Notes: generated by a model not told the origin, from the letters alone. A stretch of 64,000 nucleotides of DNA from Raineyella sp. W15-4 (GCF_033170155.1 NZ_CP137079.1:3782001-3846000); one strand, 5' to 3'. Positions 51,216-60,166 are shown, counted from the first letter of the stretch. Program-made: numbers and translations.

Positions 51216-54011
51216 CTAGACCGCCGCCCGCCGCGGCCCACCGGCCGACCGGATCCTGATCCCGCCCTCCAGGACCTCCTGCATGGTGGTGACGGTCTCG
51301 GGGAGCAGGTCGATGCCGAGGGTGTGGGCCTGCCTGTTCAGGGTGAAGACCAGCCGTTCCACCTCGCGGGTGTTGCCCGACCGGTGCTCGGCGACCAGCA
51401 GCTGCCGCAGCAGCAGCTCGTCGCCCGGCGCGGCCACCAGACCACGCCCGACCGCCCACTTGGCGAGATCGAGGTCGCGCTCCTCAAGGGCCCGCCCGGC
51501 GAGTTCGTGGGCCACGTCGCGGAGGGCACAGGAGGACTCGATCCGCAACTCCTCCGCCCAGGCCCAGTCGCCCGGCGGGGCGTCCGCGAGCGGGGCGCCC
51601 CGGACCAGGTCGAGGATCGCGGCCAGGGTGGCGCTGCTGGTCTCGCCGATGCCCCGCCCGAGCATGACCTGCACCTCCTGCCAGTCGGAACGCACCGCCG
51701 GGTGCAGCCGGATCCGGCCCGAGTAGGCCTCCGGCAGGTAGGGCCGACCGTCGGTCGCCTGACCCAGCCAACCCCGCAGCCGGCTCATGTTGGACCGCCG
51801 GGTGCTCTCCGCCACCAGCAGCGCGCGAGTCATCTCCACCGAGCTGGCGTTCGGGTGCTCCAGCAGCCAGGCGCAGTACTCCAGGCACTGGCGCGGAGCG
51901 CGACTCGGTGGCGCCCCGCGGGCGCCCTCCAGTTCGATCGGGCCCAGCAGCAGGAGCCTCGGATCGTCTGACATCGGGGGCTCCTCCTCGACGGCGGCGT
52001 CGAGATCGACGACCGCAGTGATCGGCGTGACTTCCGGGTACCCCTCGGCCCAGCGGGCGGGGACAAGGGCTTCGGGGGCGGTGATCCGGTGCAGTTCGAT
52101 CACCGCGTCCCGGGCCCGACGGCCGACCCGCTGCGGGGCGAGGGTGAGCCCGGCCGGTTCGAATCGCGCCCGCAACGGCGCCTCGTCGACGACCAGGGTC
52201 GCTTCGCCGCCGGGGTGTTCGGAGATGAGGACGATCGGTCCTCGGTGGGCGTGGTTGAACCGGTCGCTGAGCCGGCGCCGCTGCGCGGGGGTGATGTCCG
52301 CCAGCAGGACGAGGACCTGCGGGGCCCAGGCCTCGGCGAAGTCGGGATCGAGGCGCAGCACGGGGACCGGAGCGTCGGCCACGGCGACCAGAGACTGCTG
52401 GGTGGCGGCGGTGGACTCCCAGCTGGTGATGATGTCGTCGAGTCCGTCGACGTGGCGTACGTGGTCGGCCCCGCTGACGTCGACCAGACCGCCGTCATCG
52501 CCCACGACGATGACCCGGGCGCCGCCCGACCAGGTGCTGGTGATCAGCTCGAGGACGTGGGAGGTGAGGATCTCCCCGGCGCGCTCGGCGGTGTCGGCAT
52601 GGACGCTGAGTCGGCCCCACCGTTCGAGGTCGACCAGATAGGTGTCCGCGTCGTCTGTGCCGAGGGTGACCAGGGCCGGCCACGGGCGCAGCAGCTCTTC
52701 GCCGGACGCGGCCCGGCGATCGGCCAGCACATCGGCGCGAGCCACCAGCCAGGAGGATCCGCTGTCGACGAACGGCTCCGGGGCTGGCCCCGGCGGCCCG
52801 GGGACCCCGGCTGTCCCGGGCGTCGTGCCCACCCGGTCGTCCCAGACGAACTCGAGCTCGGCCCTGCCGACCCGCAGTCGGTCGAGGCCGCCGATCACTC
52901 CGGTCCGCAGCGCGTGGCGGGCGACCATGTGGACGGCCCACTCCACCACGTCGACCTCCTCGGGGACCTGGCTGACCAGCAGGGCGCTGCGCAGCCGTTC
53001 GGCGCCTTCGGTGGGATGCTGCGGGACCTGTCCGACAGGCCGTTGGACGAGCTGCAGATGTCGGCGGCCGGCCAGACCCGCCACCACCCCGGTGGCCGTG
53101 AGGGCGCCGATGCCGCCCAGGGCCAGCCTCCGCTCCCGGTCGGGATCAAGCTGGGATGCCGGCTCGACGGGCGCCGGCTCCGCTGGTCCGGGCGACGCCG
53201 TGTCTGCCGGTGCCGGGGACGCCGCCTCCGCTGCCACGGCCGGGACCGCCGCCGGTGTGGTGACCGACGTCTCCGTCGGCGCCGGTGTCGCGGTCGTCGG
53301 TGCTTCGATCGGCGTCGATACGGTCGCCACCGGCGTCTCGATCGGCGCGGGCAACGGCATGGTGAGCACCCAACCCACCTCGAGGTGGTCGGGATCGTGG
53401 CGCATCAGGGTGGGGTTGAGGTCGCGGATCTGCCGCCACTCCAGGCCGTCGCCGAGATAGGTCTCCGCCAGAGTCCACAGGTCGTCGCCGCGCTGCACCC
53501 GGTACTCGAACGTCTCGGGCTGCGCAGCGGTCGTCCCGTCGGTCCCGACCGGCCCCGCCGGCTTGCCGGACGACGGCCCCGTGGACGACGGCTTTGTGGC
53601 CCCGACCGGGTCGGCCGGCTGCGCCGGCGCAGCGTACGCCACCGCGACGGCGGCCCCCGGCGAGGGCGGTCCCTCCCGCTGACCGACCCCGAGCATCAGC
53701 AACACCGCCAGCAGCAGGGTCCCGGAGACCAGCTGCATCCAGCGCAGCCCGGGGAGCCGTACGGCGCGGCCGCCGATGACCGTGACGACCTCCACGCCGA
53801 CGGACAGGATGAACAACAACCAGACCACCCAGCCCAGCCCGGTCAGCAGCCACAGCAGCACCCGCCCGTCGTCGGGCACCAGAAGGAGCCGGTCGAGACC
53901 GAGGTCGCCGGGCGCCGGGTACAGCCCCCAGGTGACGAGCAGCCAGGGCACGACGATCAGCGATCCCAGCAGCACGGCCAGGGCCAGCAGGCCTCGTACG
54001 GTCCGCATCAT
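51216..54011 (-). CDS. LysM and BTAD (AfsR-type activator) domain protein of the Tad locus
   Basis: 931 residues. Three hydrophobic segments lie at ~6-28, 48-75 and 88-108. A LysM domain at ~168-220 reads FEYRVQRGDDLWTLAETYLG and WRQIRDLNPTLM. A Pro/Ala/Thr-rich linker, another hydrophobic stretch (LALGGIGALTATGVVAGLAG, ~290) and an acidic central region follow. The C-terminal ~260 residues are an OmpR-like winged helix plus a BTAD tetratricopeptide-like domain: RLLLLGPIELEGARGAPPSR, ALRDVAHELAGRALEERDLD, LLRQLLVAEHRSGNTREVER. Such membrane-tethered BTAD proteins accompany Tad pilus genes in actinobacteria. They may couple cell-wall sensing to pilus expression; function is not established. 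Confidence 0.85.
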   Translation of the reverse strand: MMRTVRGLLALAVLLGSLIVVPWLLVTWGLYPAPGDLGLDRLLLVPDDGRVLLWLLTGLGWVVWLLFILSVGVEVVTVIGGRAVRLPGLRWMQLVSGTLLLAVLLMLGVGQREGPPSPGAAVAVAYAAPAQPADPVGATKPSSTGPSSGKPAGPVGTDGTTAAQPETFEYRVQRGDDLWTLAETYLGDGLEWRQIRDLNPTLMRHDPDHLEVGWVLTMPLPAPIETPVATVSTPIEAPTTATPAPTETSVTTPAAVPAVAAEAASPAPADTASPGPAEPAPVEPASQLDPDRERRLALGGIGALTATGVVAGLAGRRHLQLVQRPVGQVPQHPTEGAERLRSALLVSQVPEEVDVVEWAVHMVARHALRTGVIGGLDRLRVGRAELEFVWDDRVGTTPGTAGVPGPPGPAPEPFVDSGSSWLVARADVLADRRAASGEELLRPWPALVTLGTDDADTYLVDLERWGRLSVHADTAERAGEILTSHVLELITSTWSGGARVIVVGDDGGLVDVSGADHVRHVDGLDDIITSWESTAATQQSLVAVADAPVPVLRLDPDFAEAWAPQVLVLLADITPAQRRRLSDRFNHAHRGPIVLISEHPGGEATLVVDEAPLRARFEPAGLTLAPQRVGRRARDAVIELHRITAPEALVPARWAEGYPEVTPITAVVDLDAAVEEEPPMSDDPRLLLLGPIELEGARGAPPSRAPRQCLEYCAWLLEHPNASSVEMTRALLVAESTRRSNMSRLRGWLGQATDGRPYLPEAYSGRIRLHPAVRSDWQEVQVMLGRGIGETSSATLAAILDLVRGAPLADAPPGDWAWAEELRIESSCALRDVAHELAGRALEERDLDLAKWAVGRGLVAAPGDELLLRQLLVAEHRSGNTREVERLVFTLNRQAHTLGIDLLPETVTTMQEVLEGGIRIRSAGGPRRAAV

Positions 54012-54451
54012 CGCCCCCGATACCGGTCCACGACACTGGCGGCGCCCGCCTGCAGGGTCAGTTCGCCGGGCAGCCCCGGCAGGATCAGGTCGCCGAGGGC
54101 CACTGTGCAGCCGACCGTCACCCGGACCGTGCCAGGGGTCCCGGGCGGGCGGTGCAGGGCGGCCGCGTCGACGGCCACCGTCGTGTCCCGGCAGGGCACG
54201 TCGGTGAGGTTGGCCCGGGCCGTCTCCTCAGCGGCCCCGGCGGAGGCACGGGCGTCGGACAGCACGGTGGCGGTCCGCGCCGCCCGGTGGGCGGCCTCGT
54301 CGACCGTCGCCCGGGCGGTCCAGATCCGCGCACCGCCGACGACCAGCCCGATCAGCATCATCAGGGCCGGCACCAGGACGACCAGCTCGAGGGCGACGGC
54401 ACCGCGGTCCGACCGCGACACCGACCACGGACGACCGCTCACCGGGCTCAT
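54008..54451 (-). CDS. TadE-like pseudopilin
   Basis: 147 residues from ATG 54451. The prepilin-type N-terminus, DRGAVALELVVLVPALMMLI, has Gly followed by a Glu at +5, ideal for prepilin-peptidase cleavage, and a single hydrophobic helix. The rest is a small extracytoplasmic domain with Cys residues (VPCRDTT, VTVGCTVALG) that could form a disulfide. TadE-type proteins are minor pilins of the Tad apparatus. ATG overlaps the stop of the preceding TadE-like gene (ATGA). Confidence 0.82.
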   Translation of the reverse strand: MSPVSGRPWSVSRSDRGAVALELVVLVPALMMLIGLVVGGARIWTARATVDEAAHRAARTATVLSDARASAGAAEETARANLTDVPCRDTTVAVDAAALHRPPGTPGTVRVTVGCTVALGDLILPGLPGELTLQAGAASVVDRYRGR

Positions 54452-54828
54452 CGGGCCAGCTCCCGGGGTGCGGTGGCGGTGACCTCGAGCCGGGACAGGC
54501 CCAGATCGATGACCAGCGGGGCCGTGCCACGCACCACGACGTCGACCTGCCGGGGTCCGCGGCGGGCGCTGACGGTGACGGACTCGACACCGCCGGACGC
54601 CGCCACTCGGAGGGCCGCCGCTTCCGCCGAGGTGGTGTTCGCTCCCTCCACGCTCAGCAGGTCGGCGGCGGTCGCGGCCGCGGCGCCGAGGGTGAGGCGG
54701 GCGTGCCACCAGACCCCCAGCTGCACGGTGCCGAGCACGAGCAGCATCACCACCGGCCACAGCAGCGCCCACTGCAGACCCTCGGTGAGCCCGCGCTGGT
54801 CGGGGGCCCGCCCACCGGCGGGGATCAG
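54448..54828 (-). CDS. Second TadE-like pseudopilin, start codon uncertain
   Basis: About 126 residues if it begins at the CTG that overlaps the pilin-gene stop (54828). No ATG, GTG or TTG lies in frame between that point and the membrane helix. The open frame runs back to 55056 but would overlap the small pilin gene with a Pro/Arg/His-rich tail. DQRGLTEGLQWALLWPVVML starts the helix; WWHARLTLGAAAATAADLLS is typical TadE. CTG or an overlapping upstream start is possible. The conserved protein part makes the gene itself likely. Confidence 0.65.
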   Translation of the reverse strand: MIPAGGRAPDQRGLTEGLQWALLWPVVMLLVLGTVQLGVWWHARLTLGAAAATAADLLSVEGANTTSAEAAALRVAASGGVESVTVSARRGPRQVDVVVRGTAPLVIDLGLSRLEVTATAPRELAR

Positions 54829-55007
54829 GTCGGCAGGTGGCCCTGGACGTAGGCGGTCACCGCGGTGATCACGATCGTGGCGACCGCGACTGCGCCGGCG
54901 AGGAGGATGGCGTTCTCCGTGCTCTGCGACAACCCGCGCTCGTCGCGGGGGCGTGGCCCGGTGGTCAGCTGGAGCAGGGTGGTGATCAGGGTGGTCAGGA
55001 CCTGCAT
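54825..55007 (-). CDS. Small Flp-like prepilin
   Basis: 60 residues. MQVLTTLITTLLQLTTGPRP is a leader; DERGLSQSTENAILLAGAVA is a prepilin-like junction and the start of one hydrophobic helix. Flp pilins have Gly-xxxx-Glu-Tyr; here Glu is followed by Asn, and it sits one residue later than usual relative to the Gly. A GGAGA ribosome site precedes the ATG. It is probably the major pilin subunit of the Tad fibre. The gene between TadC and the TadE-like genes fits that role. Confidence 0.72.
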   Translation of the reverse strand: MQVLTTLITTLLQLTTGPRPRDERGLSQSTENAILLAGAVAVATIVITAVTAYVQGHLPT

Positions 55008-55052
55008 TGGGTCTCCTTCGGTCAGGTCGGTCGGTCACGTCGGGTCGGTCGG

Positions 55053-55988
55053 TCATGGGGCACCTCCGGCGCCGGTCAGGCGGAGCAACGGAGGTACGAG
55101 GAAGACGAGGGCGAAGACCATCGACGGGATGACCATGAAGACGGTCATCTGTTCGGACACCTTCGCCGCCGCGATCTTCCGCGCGCTCAGGTGCGCGTCG
55201 CGCAGCTCGCGGACCCGGGCGCGGAGCGCGCCGGTAAGGGAGGCGCCGGACTCCTCCAGCTGCATCACGTCGGCGATGTCGGCGAGCTCGGGCAGGTCCA
55301 GGTGGGTGCCGAGCGTCCGCAGCTGGGCGTACGGGGGGCGCTGCTCCAGCCGGGCCCGCTCCAGGGCGGCCCGGATCTGCAGGAACAGCGGTGCGTCAGA
55401 GACCGCCGCGGCAGCGGCGAGTGCCTGCGTCGCCGACCGGTTGGCCAGCCGCTCCAGGGTGACCAGGTCGAAGAAGGTGAACAGTGCCTCCGCCAGGTCC
55501 TCACGGATCGCCGGAGCCCGCTGCTGCAGCGTCAGGTCGGGCACGAACCAGCCCAGCACGGCGCCCGCCAACGCGACCCCGACCGGCACCATCAGGGTCC
55601 AGTCGGCGAAGAAGCCGATACACCCGGCGAGGACGCCAGGGGTCACCGCTCCGATCAGCGCGTACGCCGCTTTCTCGGACATGAACTCGGGCACCGGGAC
55701 GCCGCGGGCATCGAGAGCACGGCGTTGCGCGGCCGGAAGTGGGGTGAACGGGTGGGCCGCCAGCCACCGGCCGAGCCGGTCCAGGAGCGATCCCCTGGCG
55801 GCGCCGGCGGCGGACGCCGGGCCGACCGGATCCTGTTCCGCCGCCGCGGCAGGGGCGGTGTCGAGCAGTGCCAGCCCGTCCTTCAGTGCCGGGATCGGCG
55901 GGCGGAGGCCTCGGACCAGAGCGACGCAGCCCACGCCGATGGCGGCCCCCAGCAGGGCGACCAGCAAGGTCCAGGCGGGGGCGGTCAC
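55053..55988 (-). CDS. tadC: TadC-type inner-membrane platform protein (GspF family)
   Basis: 311 residues from a GTG overlapping the tadB stop. Membrane helices: one at the N-terminus (WTLLVALLGAAIGVGCVALV), a pair near 105-145, and one at the C-terminus (MTVFMVIPSMVFALVFLVPP). The T2SSF domain is recognised by FDLVTLERLANRSATQALAA and LADIADVMQLEESGASLTGA with LRARVRELRDAHLSARK. TadB and TadC form the platform that the TadA ATPase drives for pilus assembly. Confidence 0.9.
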   Translation of the reverse strand: MTAPAWTLLVALLGAAIGVGCVALVRGLRPPIPALKDGLALLDTAPAAAAEQDPVGPASAAGAARGSLLDRLGRWLAAHPFTPLPAAQRRALDARGVPVPEFMSEKAAYALIGAVTPGVLAGCIGFFADWTLMVPVGVALAGAVLGWFVPDLTLQQRAPAIREDLAEALFTFFDLVTLERLANRSATQALAAAAAVSDAPLFLQIRAALERARLEQRPPYAQLRTLGTHLDLPELADIADVMQLEESGASLTGALRARVRELRDAHLSARKIAAAKVSEQMTVFMVIPSMVFALVFLVPPLLRLTGAGGAP

Positions 55989-56878
55989 GAGAGGGCTCCG
56001 GTCAGGATCCGCTGGCGCGGCCGGGGCCGGGTCAGTCGTCGCATCATCGCCAGCGAACCGAGGTAGGCGGCGACCAGTCCGAGCAACAGGAGCTGGCCCA
56101 GACCGGTGGCGTACGGGGCGAAGAAGTCGCGGCCGAAGACCAGGGCGATCCCCAGCATGCCGAGGGTGATCGCGGTGACCTGGCGGACCACGATCCGTGG
56201 CTTGGCGCGTTCCGCCTCGATCTCGCGCAGGGCCGCCAGGATCTGCTGGAGCGAGCCGGACAGCGCCTCGAGGGTCGCCGTCGCGCCGGTGCCGCCACGG
56301 TGGGCGGCCAGGCCGAGGGCTGCGAGGACGGCGTCCGCCTCCGGGACGGCCAGACCGTCGGCCATCTCCCGCAGCGCGTCCCGGACGGTCCAGCGCTGGT
56401 CGAGGCGCCTGACGACCCGATCGAGGTGCGGCGACAGCAGTGCGGGGGCGGTCCGCCGGGAGGTCCGGATGGCGTCACCGATCGACTGGCCGGTCGGCAG
56501 GGTGGCGACGAGACTGTGTATCCACCGGTCCAGAGCGCCGAGCCGTTCGATCGTCGGCGCCGGGGGGTCGGCGAGGAGGTAGGGCAGGGCGATCACCGCC
56601 AGCGGAACGATCGCCAACCACACCACCCAGCCGGTGAGGGCGTACGCCACGACGCCGCCGAGGCACCCGGCGAGCAGGCGGGCGTCCCGGCGCCGCCCGG
56701 CCGCGCCCGGGGGACGCCGGGTCAGGGTCGCCCACCGCTCGGGCAGGCTCCGCGCCGGGGCGACCGTACGCGTGGCGGACCGAACGGGCGGGGGCACCTC
56801 CCGCGGAAGGAACCCCGCGACGACCAGCAGGGTGCCCACGGCCAGTAGCCCGCCGCACAGCGCGACCAGGGCGGTCAT
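55985..56878 (-). CDS. tadB: TadB-type inner-membrane platform protein
   Basis: 297 residues. Hydrophobic helices at ~5-22, ~72-105, ~225-245 and ~255-275. The T2SSF-like domain reads HSLVATLPTGQSIGDAIRTS, RWTVRDALREMADGLAVPEA and AHRGGTGATATLEALSGSLQ. Paired with TadC. ATG overlaps the tadA stop (ATGA), part of a fully chained operon. Confidence 0.9.
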   Translation of the reverse strand: MTALVALCGGLLAVGTLLVVAGFLPREVPPPVRSATRTVAPARSLPERWATLTRRPPGAAGRRRDARLLAGCLGGVVAYALTGWVVWLAIVPLAVIALPYLLADPPAPTIERLGALDRWIHSLVATLPTGQSIGDAIRTSRRTAPALLSPHLDRVVRRLDQRWTVRDALREMADGLAVPEADAVLAALGLAAHRGGTGATATLEALSGSLQQILAALREIEAERAKPRIVVRQVTAITLGMLGIALVFGRDFFAPYATGLGQLLLLGLVAAYLGSLAMMRRLTRPRPRQRILTGALS

Positions 56879-58362
56879 CGGACACCCGGCCAGGCGGAGC
56901 GGTAGCGCTCGAGTTCGGCGCTGAGGGTCGGCTCGGGGTCGAAGACCGGAGGTGTCAGGGCGCTCGGCAGGGCGTTGTAGAGCAGGTGGGTCACCGGCCG
57001 TCCGCTCTCCAGGGCACCGGTCACCTGGCGTACCTCGCTGACCAGGCGCTGCCGGGTCCCGCCGCGCCAGGTGTCGTCGATCAGCCGGACGTGGACGAAC
57101 AGGTCGATGTTGTGCGCGATCTGCCGGTAGGCCTCGTCGACGGTGAGAACTCCGCCCTGCGCCACCCGAGCGGCGAGCCGGTCCATCGTCGAGGCCGCGG
57201 AGTGGGAGTGGGTCGTCGACATCGTTCCGGCTCCGGACTGCATCGCCTCGAACATCGCCCCCGCCTCGGCGCCACGCACCTCACCGACGATGATCCGGGA
57301 CAGGTTCTGCCGGAGCGCCTCGGGCACCAGGTCGGCAACGGTCACCTCGCCGACCCGGCGGCCGCCGACCACCTCCCCCTGACCGATCCGGGCCTGCAGG
57401 GCAATCATGTTGCGCCGGTGCGGCAGCAGGTGGGTGAGCAGTTCGTAGTCGGTCTCCAGGGTGCCGAAGCGCTCGTTGGCCGGGATCGCCGCGATCAGGG
57501 CCCGCAGCAGGGTGGTCTTGCCCGCGCCCTGGTCACCGGAGATGACGATCGAGCGCCGACCCATCACCGCGGCGTGCAGGTGGCGGGCCAGTTCCTCCGG
57601 CAGCATGCCGCCGGCCACCAGGTCGGGCAGCGTGACGTCGGTGAGCAGGTGTTGGCGGATGGTGATCGAGGGCCGGAAGGAGAGCCCGAAGCCGATCGCG
57701 TGGAGCCGGAAGCGGTCGCCGAGCGCCAGGGTCATGCTCGGGTGGGCGTCGTCGAACGGGCGGCTGGGGCGGGCCTGCTCGCCGAGGAACCGGATCGCCT
57801 CGACGAGCTCCTCATCGGAGTCGGCGACGGGCGGGTGCTCCGCCCGGTGGCCGTCGCCGTACTGGATGACGACGGAGTCGCAGCCGTGCAGTTCGACGTT
57901 CTCCGCCGTCGGGATCTCGAACAACGGTTGCAGCCGGCCGTAACCGAAGACGGCGCTGGACACCGCCCGGACGTACGCCTCCTCGTCGTCGAGATCCCAC
58001 AGCGCGGTGCCCGAGGCCTGGAGCTGCTCGGCGTGGGCGCGGACCACCTGCCGGATCGCGGCGCGTCCCATCAGCTGCCGGTCGGCATCGGGCATCGTCC
58101 GACCGTACTGGTCGTAGTGGTGTTGCACCCGGTCGCTGATCTCGGCGGCGGCCTGCCGACGCAGCGTCACCACCACACCCCAGTCGACCGCAGTGGGACC
58201 ACCCGGCCGTGTGCCGGAGCCACGATCGGGGACGGATCCGGGGGCGCGCGTGCCGGCCCGACGAGGGGCGGCGTACGGTCCGTCGGGCGCTCGGTCGACC
58301 ACGTCGATGATGGCGCGCCGGCCCATCAGGGGGACCTGGTCCAGCGGGAGGTGGTCGGTCAT
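56875..58362 (-). CDS. tadA: TadA/CpaF-type secretion ATPase
   Basis: 495 residues from ATG 58362, chosen for its GAGGAGGTGCC ribosome site. Walker A ISGDQGAGKTTLLRALIAAI, the Asp box GTLETDYELLTHLLP, Walker B RIIVGEVRGAEAGAMFEAMQ, and the His box GTMSTTHSHSAASTMDRLAA. The N-terminal helical region and RFRLHAIGFGLSFRPSITIR are typical of CpaF. It powers pilus assembly and possibly retraction at the inner membrane. Confidence 0.95.
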   Translation of the reverse strand: MTDHLPLDQVPLMGRRAIIDVVDRAPDGPYAAPRRAGTRAPGSVPDRGSGTRPGGPTAVDWGVVVTLRRQAAAEISDRVQHHYDQYGRTMPDADRQLMGRAAIRQVVRAHAEQLQASGTALWDLDDEEAYVRAVSSAVFGYGRLQPLFEIPTAENVELHGCDSVVIQYGDGHRAEHPPVADSDEELVEAIRFLGEQARPSRPFDDAHPSMTLALGDRFRLHAIGFGLSFRPSITIRQHLLTDVTLPDLVAGGMLPEELARHLHAAVMGRRSIVISGDQGAGKTTLLRALIAAIPANERFGTLETDYELLTHLLPHRRNMIALQARIGQGEVVGGRRVGEVTVADLVPEALRQNLSRIIVGEVRGAEAGAMFEAMQSGAGTMSTTHSHSAASTMDRLAARVAQGGVLTVDEAYRQIAHNIDLFVHVRLIDDTWRGGTRQRLVSEVRQVTGALESGRPVTHLLYNALPSALTPPVFDPEPTLSAELERYRSAWPGVR

Positions 58363-59093
58363 GCCGGCACCTCCTCGAATGACCGGAACGCGTCCAGCAG
58401 CGGTGATCGCTCCCACCGCCGCGGTGGCACCGCCCCGTCGGACAGGACGGCGGCGTGCTCGGGCAGGTGGGGCAGCACCAGGTCGACGGACCAGCCGAAC
58501 TGCGCCGCCACCTCGTGGCGGTCGTAGGGCATCCCCTCGCCGACCAGAGCGAGCCCGACGCGGGTGGCCCGCAGGGAGTTCTGCAGCAGGTCGTCGATCG
58601 CATCGCAGACGGGCCGCGCCGCGGCCAGATGGCGCAGGCTGGTCCGGGTCACCACCAGCACCTGGTCGGCGACGCGGAGCAGCGGTTCGACCGGTCGGAC
58701 GGAGGTGAGTCGCCCGCCGTCGACGACGACGTCGGTACCGTCGTCGGCGGTCCGCCGCAACAGGTCCGCGAGGGCCGGCCAGCCGGGTTCGAACAGATCG
58801 ATGGCTGCCAGGTGTCCGAAGCCGGGAAGGAACCGCCGCGTCCCCTGCTCATCCAACGGCAGTCCGGCGGTCCCGAGGTCGAAGGGCGCACCCATCCGCC
58901 GGCGGCGGGCGAACTCCTCCAGGCCGGTCCCGGCAGCGACGGTACCCCGCAAGTAGCCAGCCAGCGGAGCCTGCGCGGCGTCCCGGGCGGCGTCGACGAG
59001 CAGCGTCGGAGCCGGGAGGTGCAGTGCCAGGCCGATGGCGGTCGTGGTGACCCCAGGGGATCCGGCCGAGCCGAGCAGGAGGCGTACGGCCAT
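58359..59093 (-). CDS. TadZ/CpaE-like protein with a degenerate P-loop
   Basis: 244 residues of MinD/ParA-like fold. The deviant Walker A reads GSAGSPGVTTTAIGLALHLP, without the lysines of KGGxGKT; LLVDAARDA is the Walker A' Asp. DVVVDGGRLTSVRPVEPLLR and VLVVTRTSLRHLAA are the later strands. TadZ proteins localise the Tad machine to cell poles and often bind nucleotide weakly. It precedes tadA, overlapping by ATGA. Confidence 0.8.
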   Translation of the reverse strand: MAVRLLLGSAGSPGVTTTAIGLALHLPAPTLLVDAARDAAQAPLAGYLRGTVAAGTGLEEFARRRRMGAPFDLGTAGLPLDEQGTRRFLPGFGHLAAIDLFEPGWPALADLLRRTADDGTDVVVDGGRLTSVRPVEPLLRVADQVLVVTRTSLRHLAAARPVCDAIDDLLQNSLRATRVGLALVGEGMPYDRHEVAAQFGWSVDLVLPHLPEHAAVLSDGAVPPRRWERSPLLDAFRSFEEVPA

Positions 59094-59094
59094 C

Positions 59095-59817
59095 TCAGCT
59101 CCCCCTGACCAGAACGATCCGGTCGGCCGCGGCCAGCCGCGCGACCTCCTCGGCGTCGCGGCGGGCGACCGCGACGTCGACCAGCACGGCCACCTGGTCG
59201 TAGCTGGTCTCGACGGGGCGGTGGATCTCCGCCCGGAACGCCCGGTTCCCGCCGGCGGTGCCGGTCGGCTCGGGGCCTGCCTCCACCAGCAGCACCGACG
59301 AGCCCGGATCGAGCGGGATCCGCGGCACCCGGCCCTCCGCCAGCCGGAGCCCGACGACCGCCGTGCCGGTCGGCAGGTCCTCCCGACCGACGGAGGCGCC
59401 GGTCAGCAGGCTGCCTTCGGCGATGTCGGTGCGAGCGGGCTGGCCGACGACGGTGCCGACGGCGTCCGCGGGCAGCGCGTCGAGCCCGTTGAGTCGTCCG
59501 ACGGTGACCGGGCTGAGGTCCTGGGCCCGGATGATCTCGCCGCGGTAGACCGTCCGGTTGAGTCGCAGGACGGAGGAGGTGTCGGCCACCTGGGTCCACA
59601 ACACCACGGATCCCAGTGCGCCGATCACCATGGCGAGCAGCCCGGCGAGGATCCAGCGTGGCCGGCGCCGGCGCACCGCCGACAGCGGCCGCCCGACGGG
59701 GACGCCACGCGGCCGCGCAGCCACGCCCGTCGACTGCACGGTCCGGGTGGACCCGGCGGACGGGTCGGGCGCGGGCGGGGTGGACGGGGTGGGGGTCCTG
59801 AGGGGCAACATCGTCAC
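59095..59817 (-). CDS. SAF-domain pilus assembly protein (CpaB/RcpC-like)
   Basis: 240 residues. After a Pro/Arg-rich cytoplasmic N-terminus, one helix (WILAGLLAMVIGALGSVVLW) leads to an SAF domain: LNRTVYRGEIIRAQDLSPVT and DALPADAVGTVVGQPARTDI. RIPLDPGSSVLLVEAGPE is the CpaB-like end. CpaB/RcpC helps place the secretin or outer parts of Tad systems; in Gram-positives it likely binds the wall. It is the first gene of the operon. An alternative start is ATG 59811. Confidence 0.85.
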   Translation of the reverse strand: MTMLPLRTPTPSTPPAPDPSAGSTRTVQSTGVAARPRGVPVGRPLSAVRRRRPRWILAGLLAMVIGALGSVVLWTQVADTSSVLRLNRTVYRGEIIRAQDLSPVTVGRLNGLDALPADAVGTVVGQPARTDIAEGSLLTGASVGREDLPTGTAVVGLRLAEGRVPRIPLDPGSSVLLVEAGPEPTGTAGGNRAFRAEIHRPVETSYDQVAVLVDVAVARRDAEEVARLAAADRIVLVRGS

Positions 59818-59929
59818 TCCAGGGCTTCCTCGACGTGGATATTGCCCCTGAGGCTAGGGGTCGGGGTGTCACCATCCGGGTCCCGGAGGTGAACACAAGG
59901 TGAACTGGGGGTGCGGCGTCTCGAACTAC

Positions 59930-59985
59930 GGAACACGCCACCATGTTCCCGAGTCGGTGTTGGCCCAGGTGTTGTCCGCAACACC
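59930..59985. promoter_or_regulatory. Inverted repeats in the Tad operon leader
   Basis: The 384-base gap 59818-60201 lacks genes. GGAACA-N8-TGTTCC (59930-59949) and GGTGTTG-TCCG-CAACACC (59968-59985) are perfect inverted repeats. GTGTTG recurs at 59957, 59969 and 59990. GGTGAAC recurs near 59888, 59899 and 60079. These are likely regulator sites for the Tad operon; I could not place a -35/-10 pair with confidence. Confidence 0.4.
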
Positions 59986-60130
59986 CCTAGTGTTGGCCGG
60001 TTTCATCGCACGCCGACCGAGATTGCTGAGGCTTCCCTAACGTGTGGGCATCAACACACCGGCACGATGGTAGCCAAAAGGTGAACCCGGAGTACTCTGG
60101 AGTCAATCTCGTAGCGAGAGTAAAGAATCC

Positions 60131-60166
60131 CCAGGGACCGTCAGGTGTCGTACCGGCGGTCCCTGG
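60131..60166. terminator. Hairpin terminator after the racemase operon
   Basis: CCAGGGACCG (60131-60140) and CGGTCCCTGG (60157-60166) are perfect ten-base arms around a 16-base loop, 35 bases beyond the stop at 60202. Read on the minus strand it is followed by GGATTCTTTACT, slightly T-rich. Confidence 0.7.
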
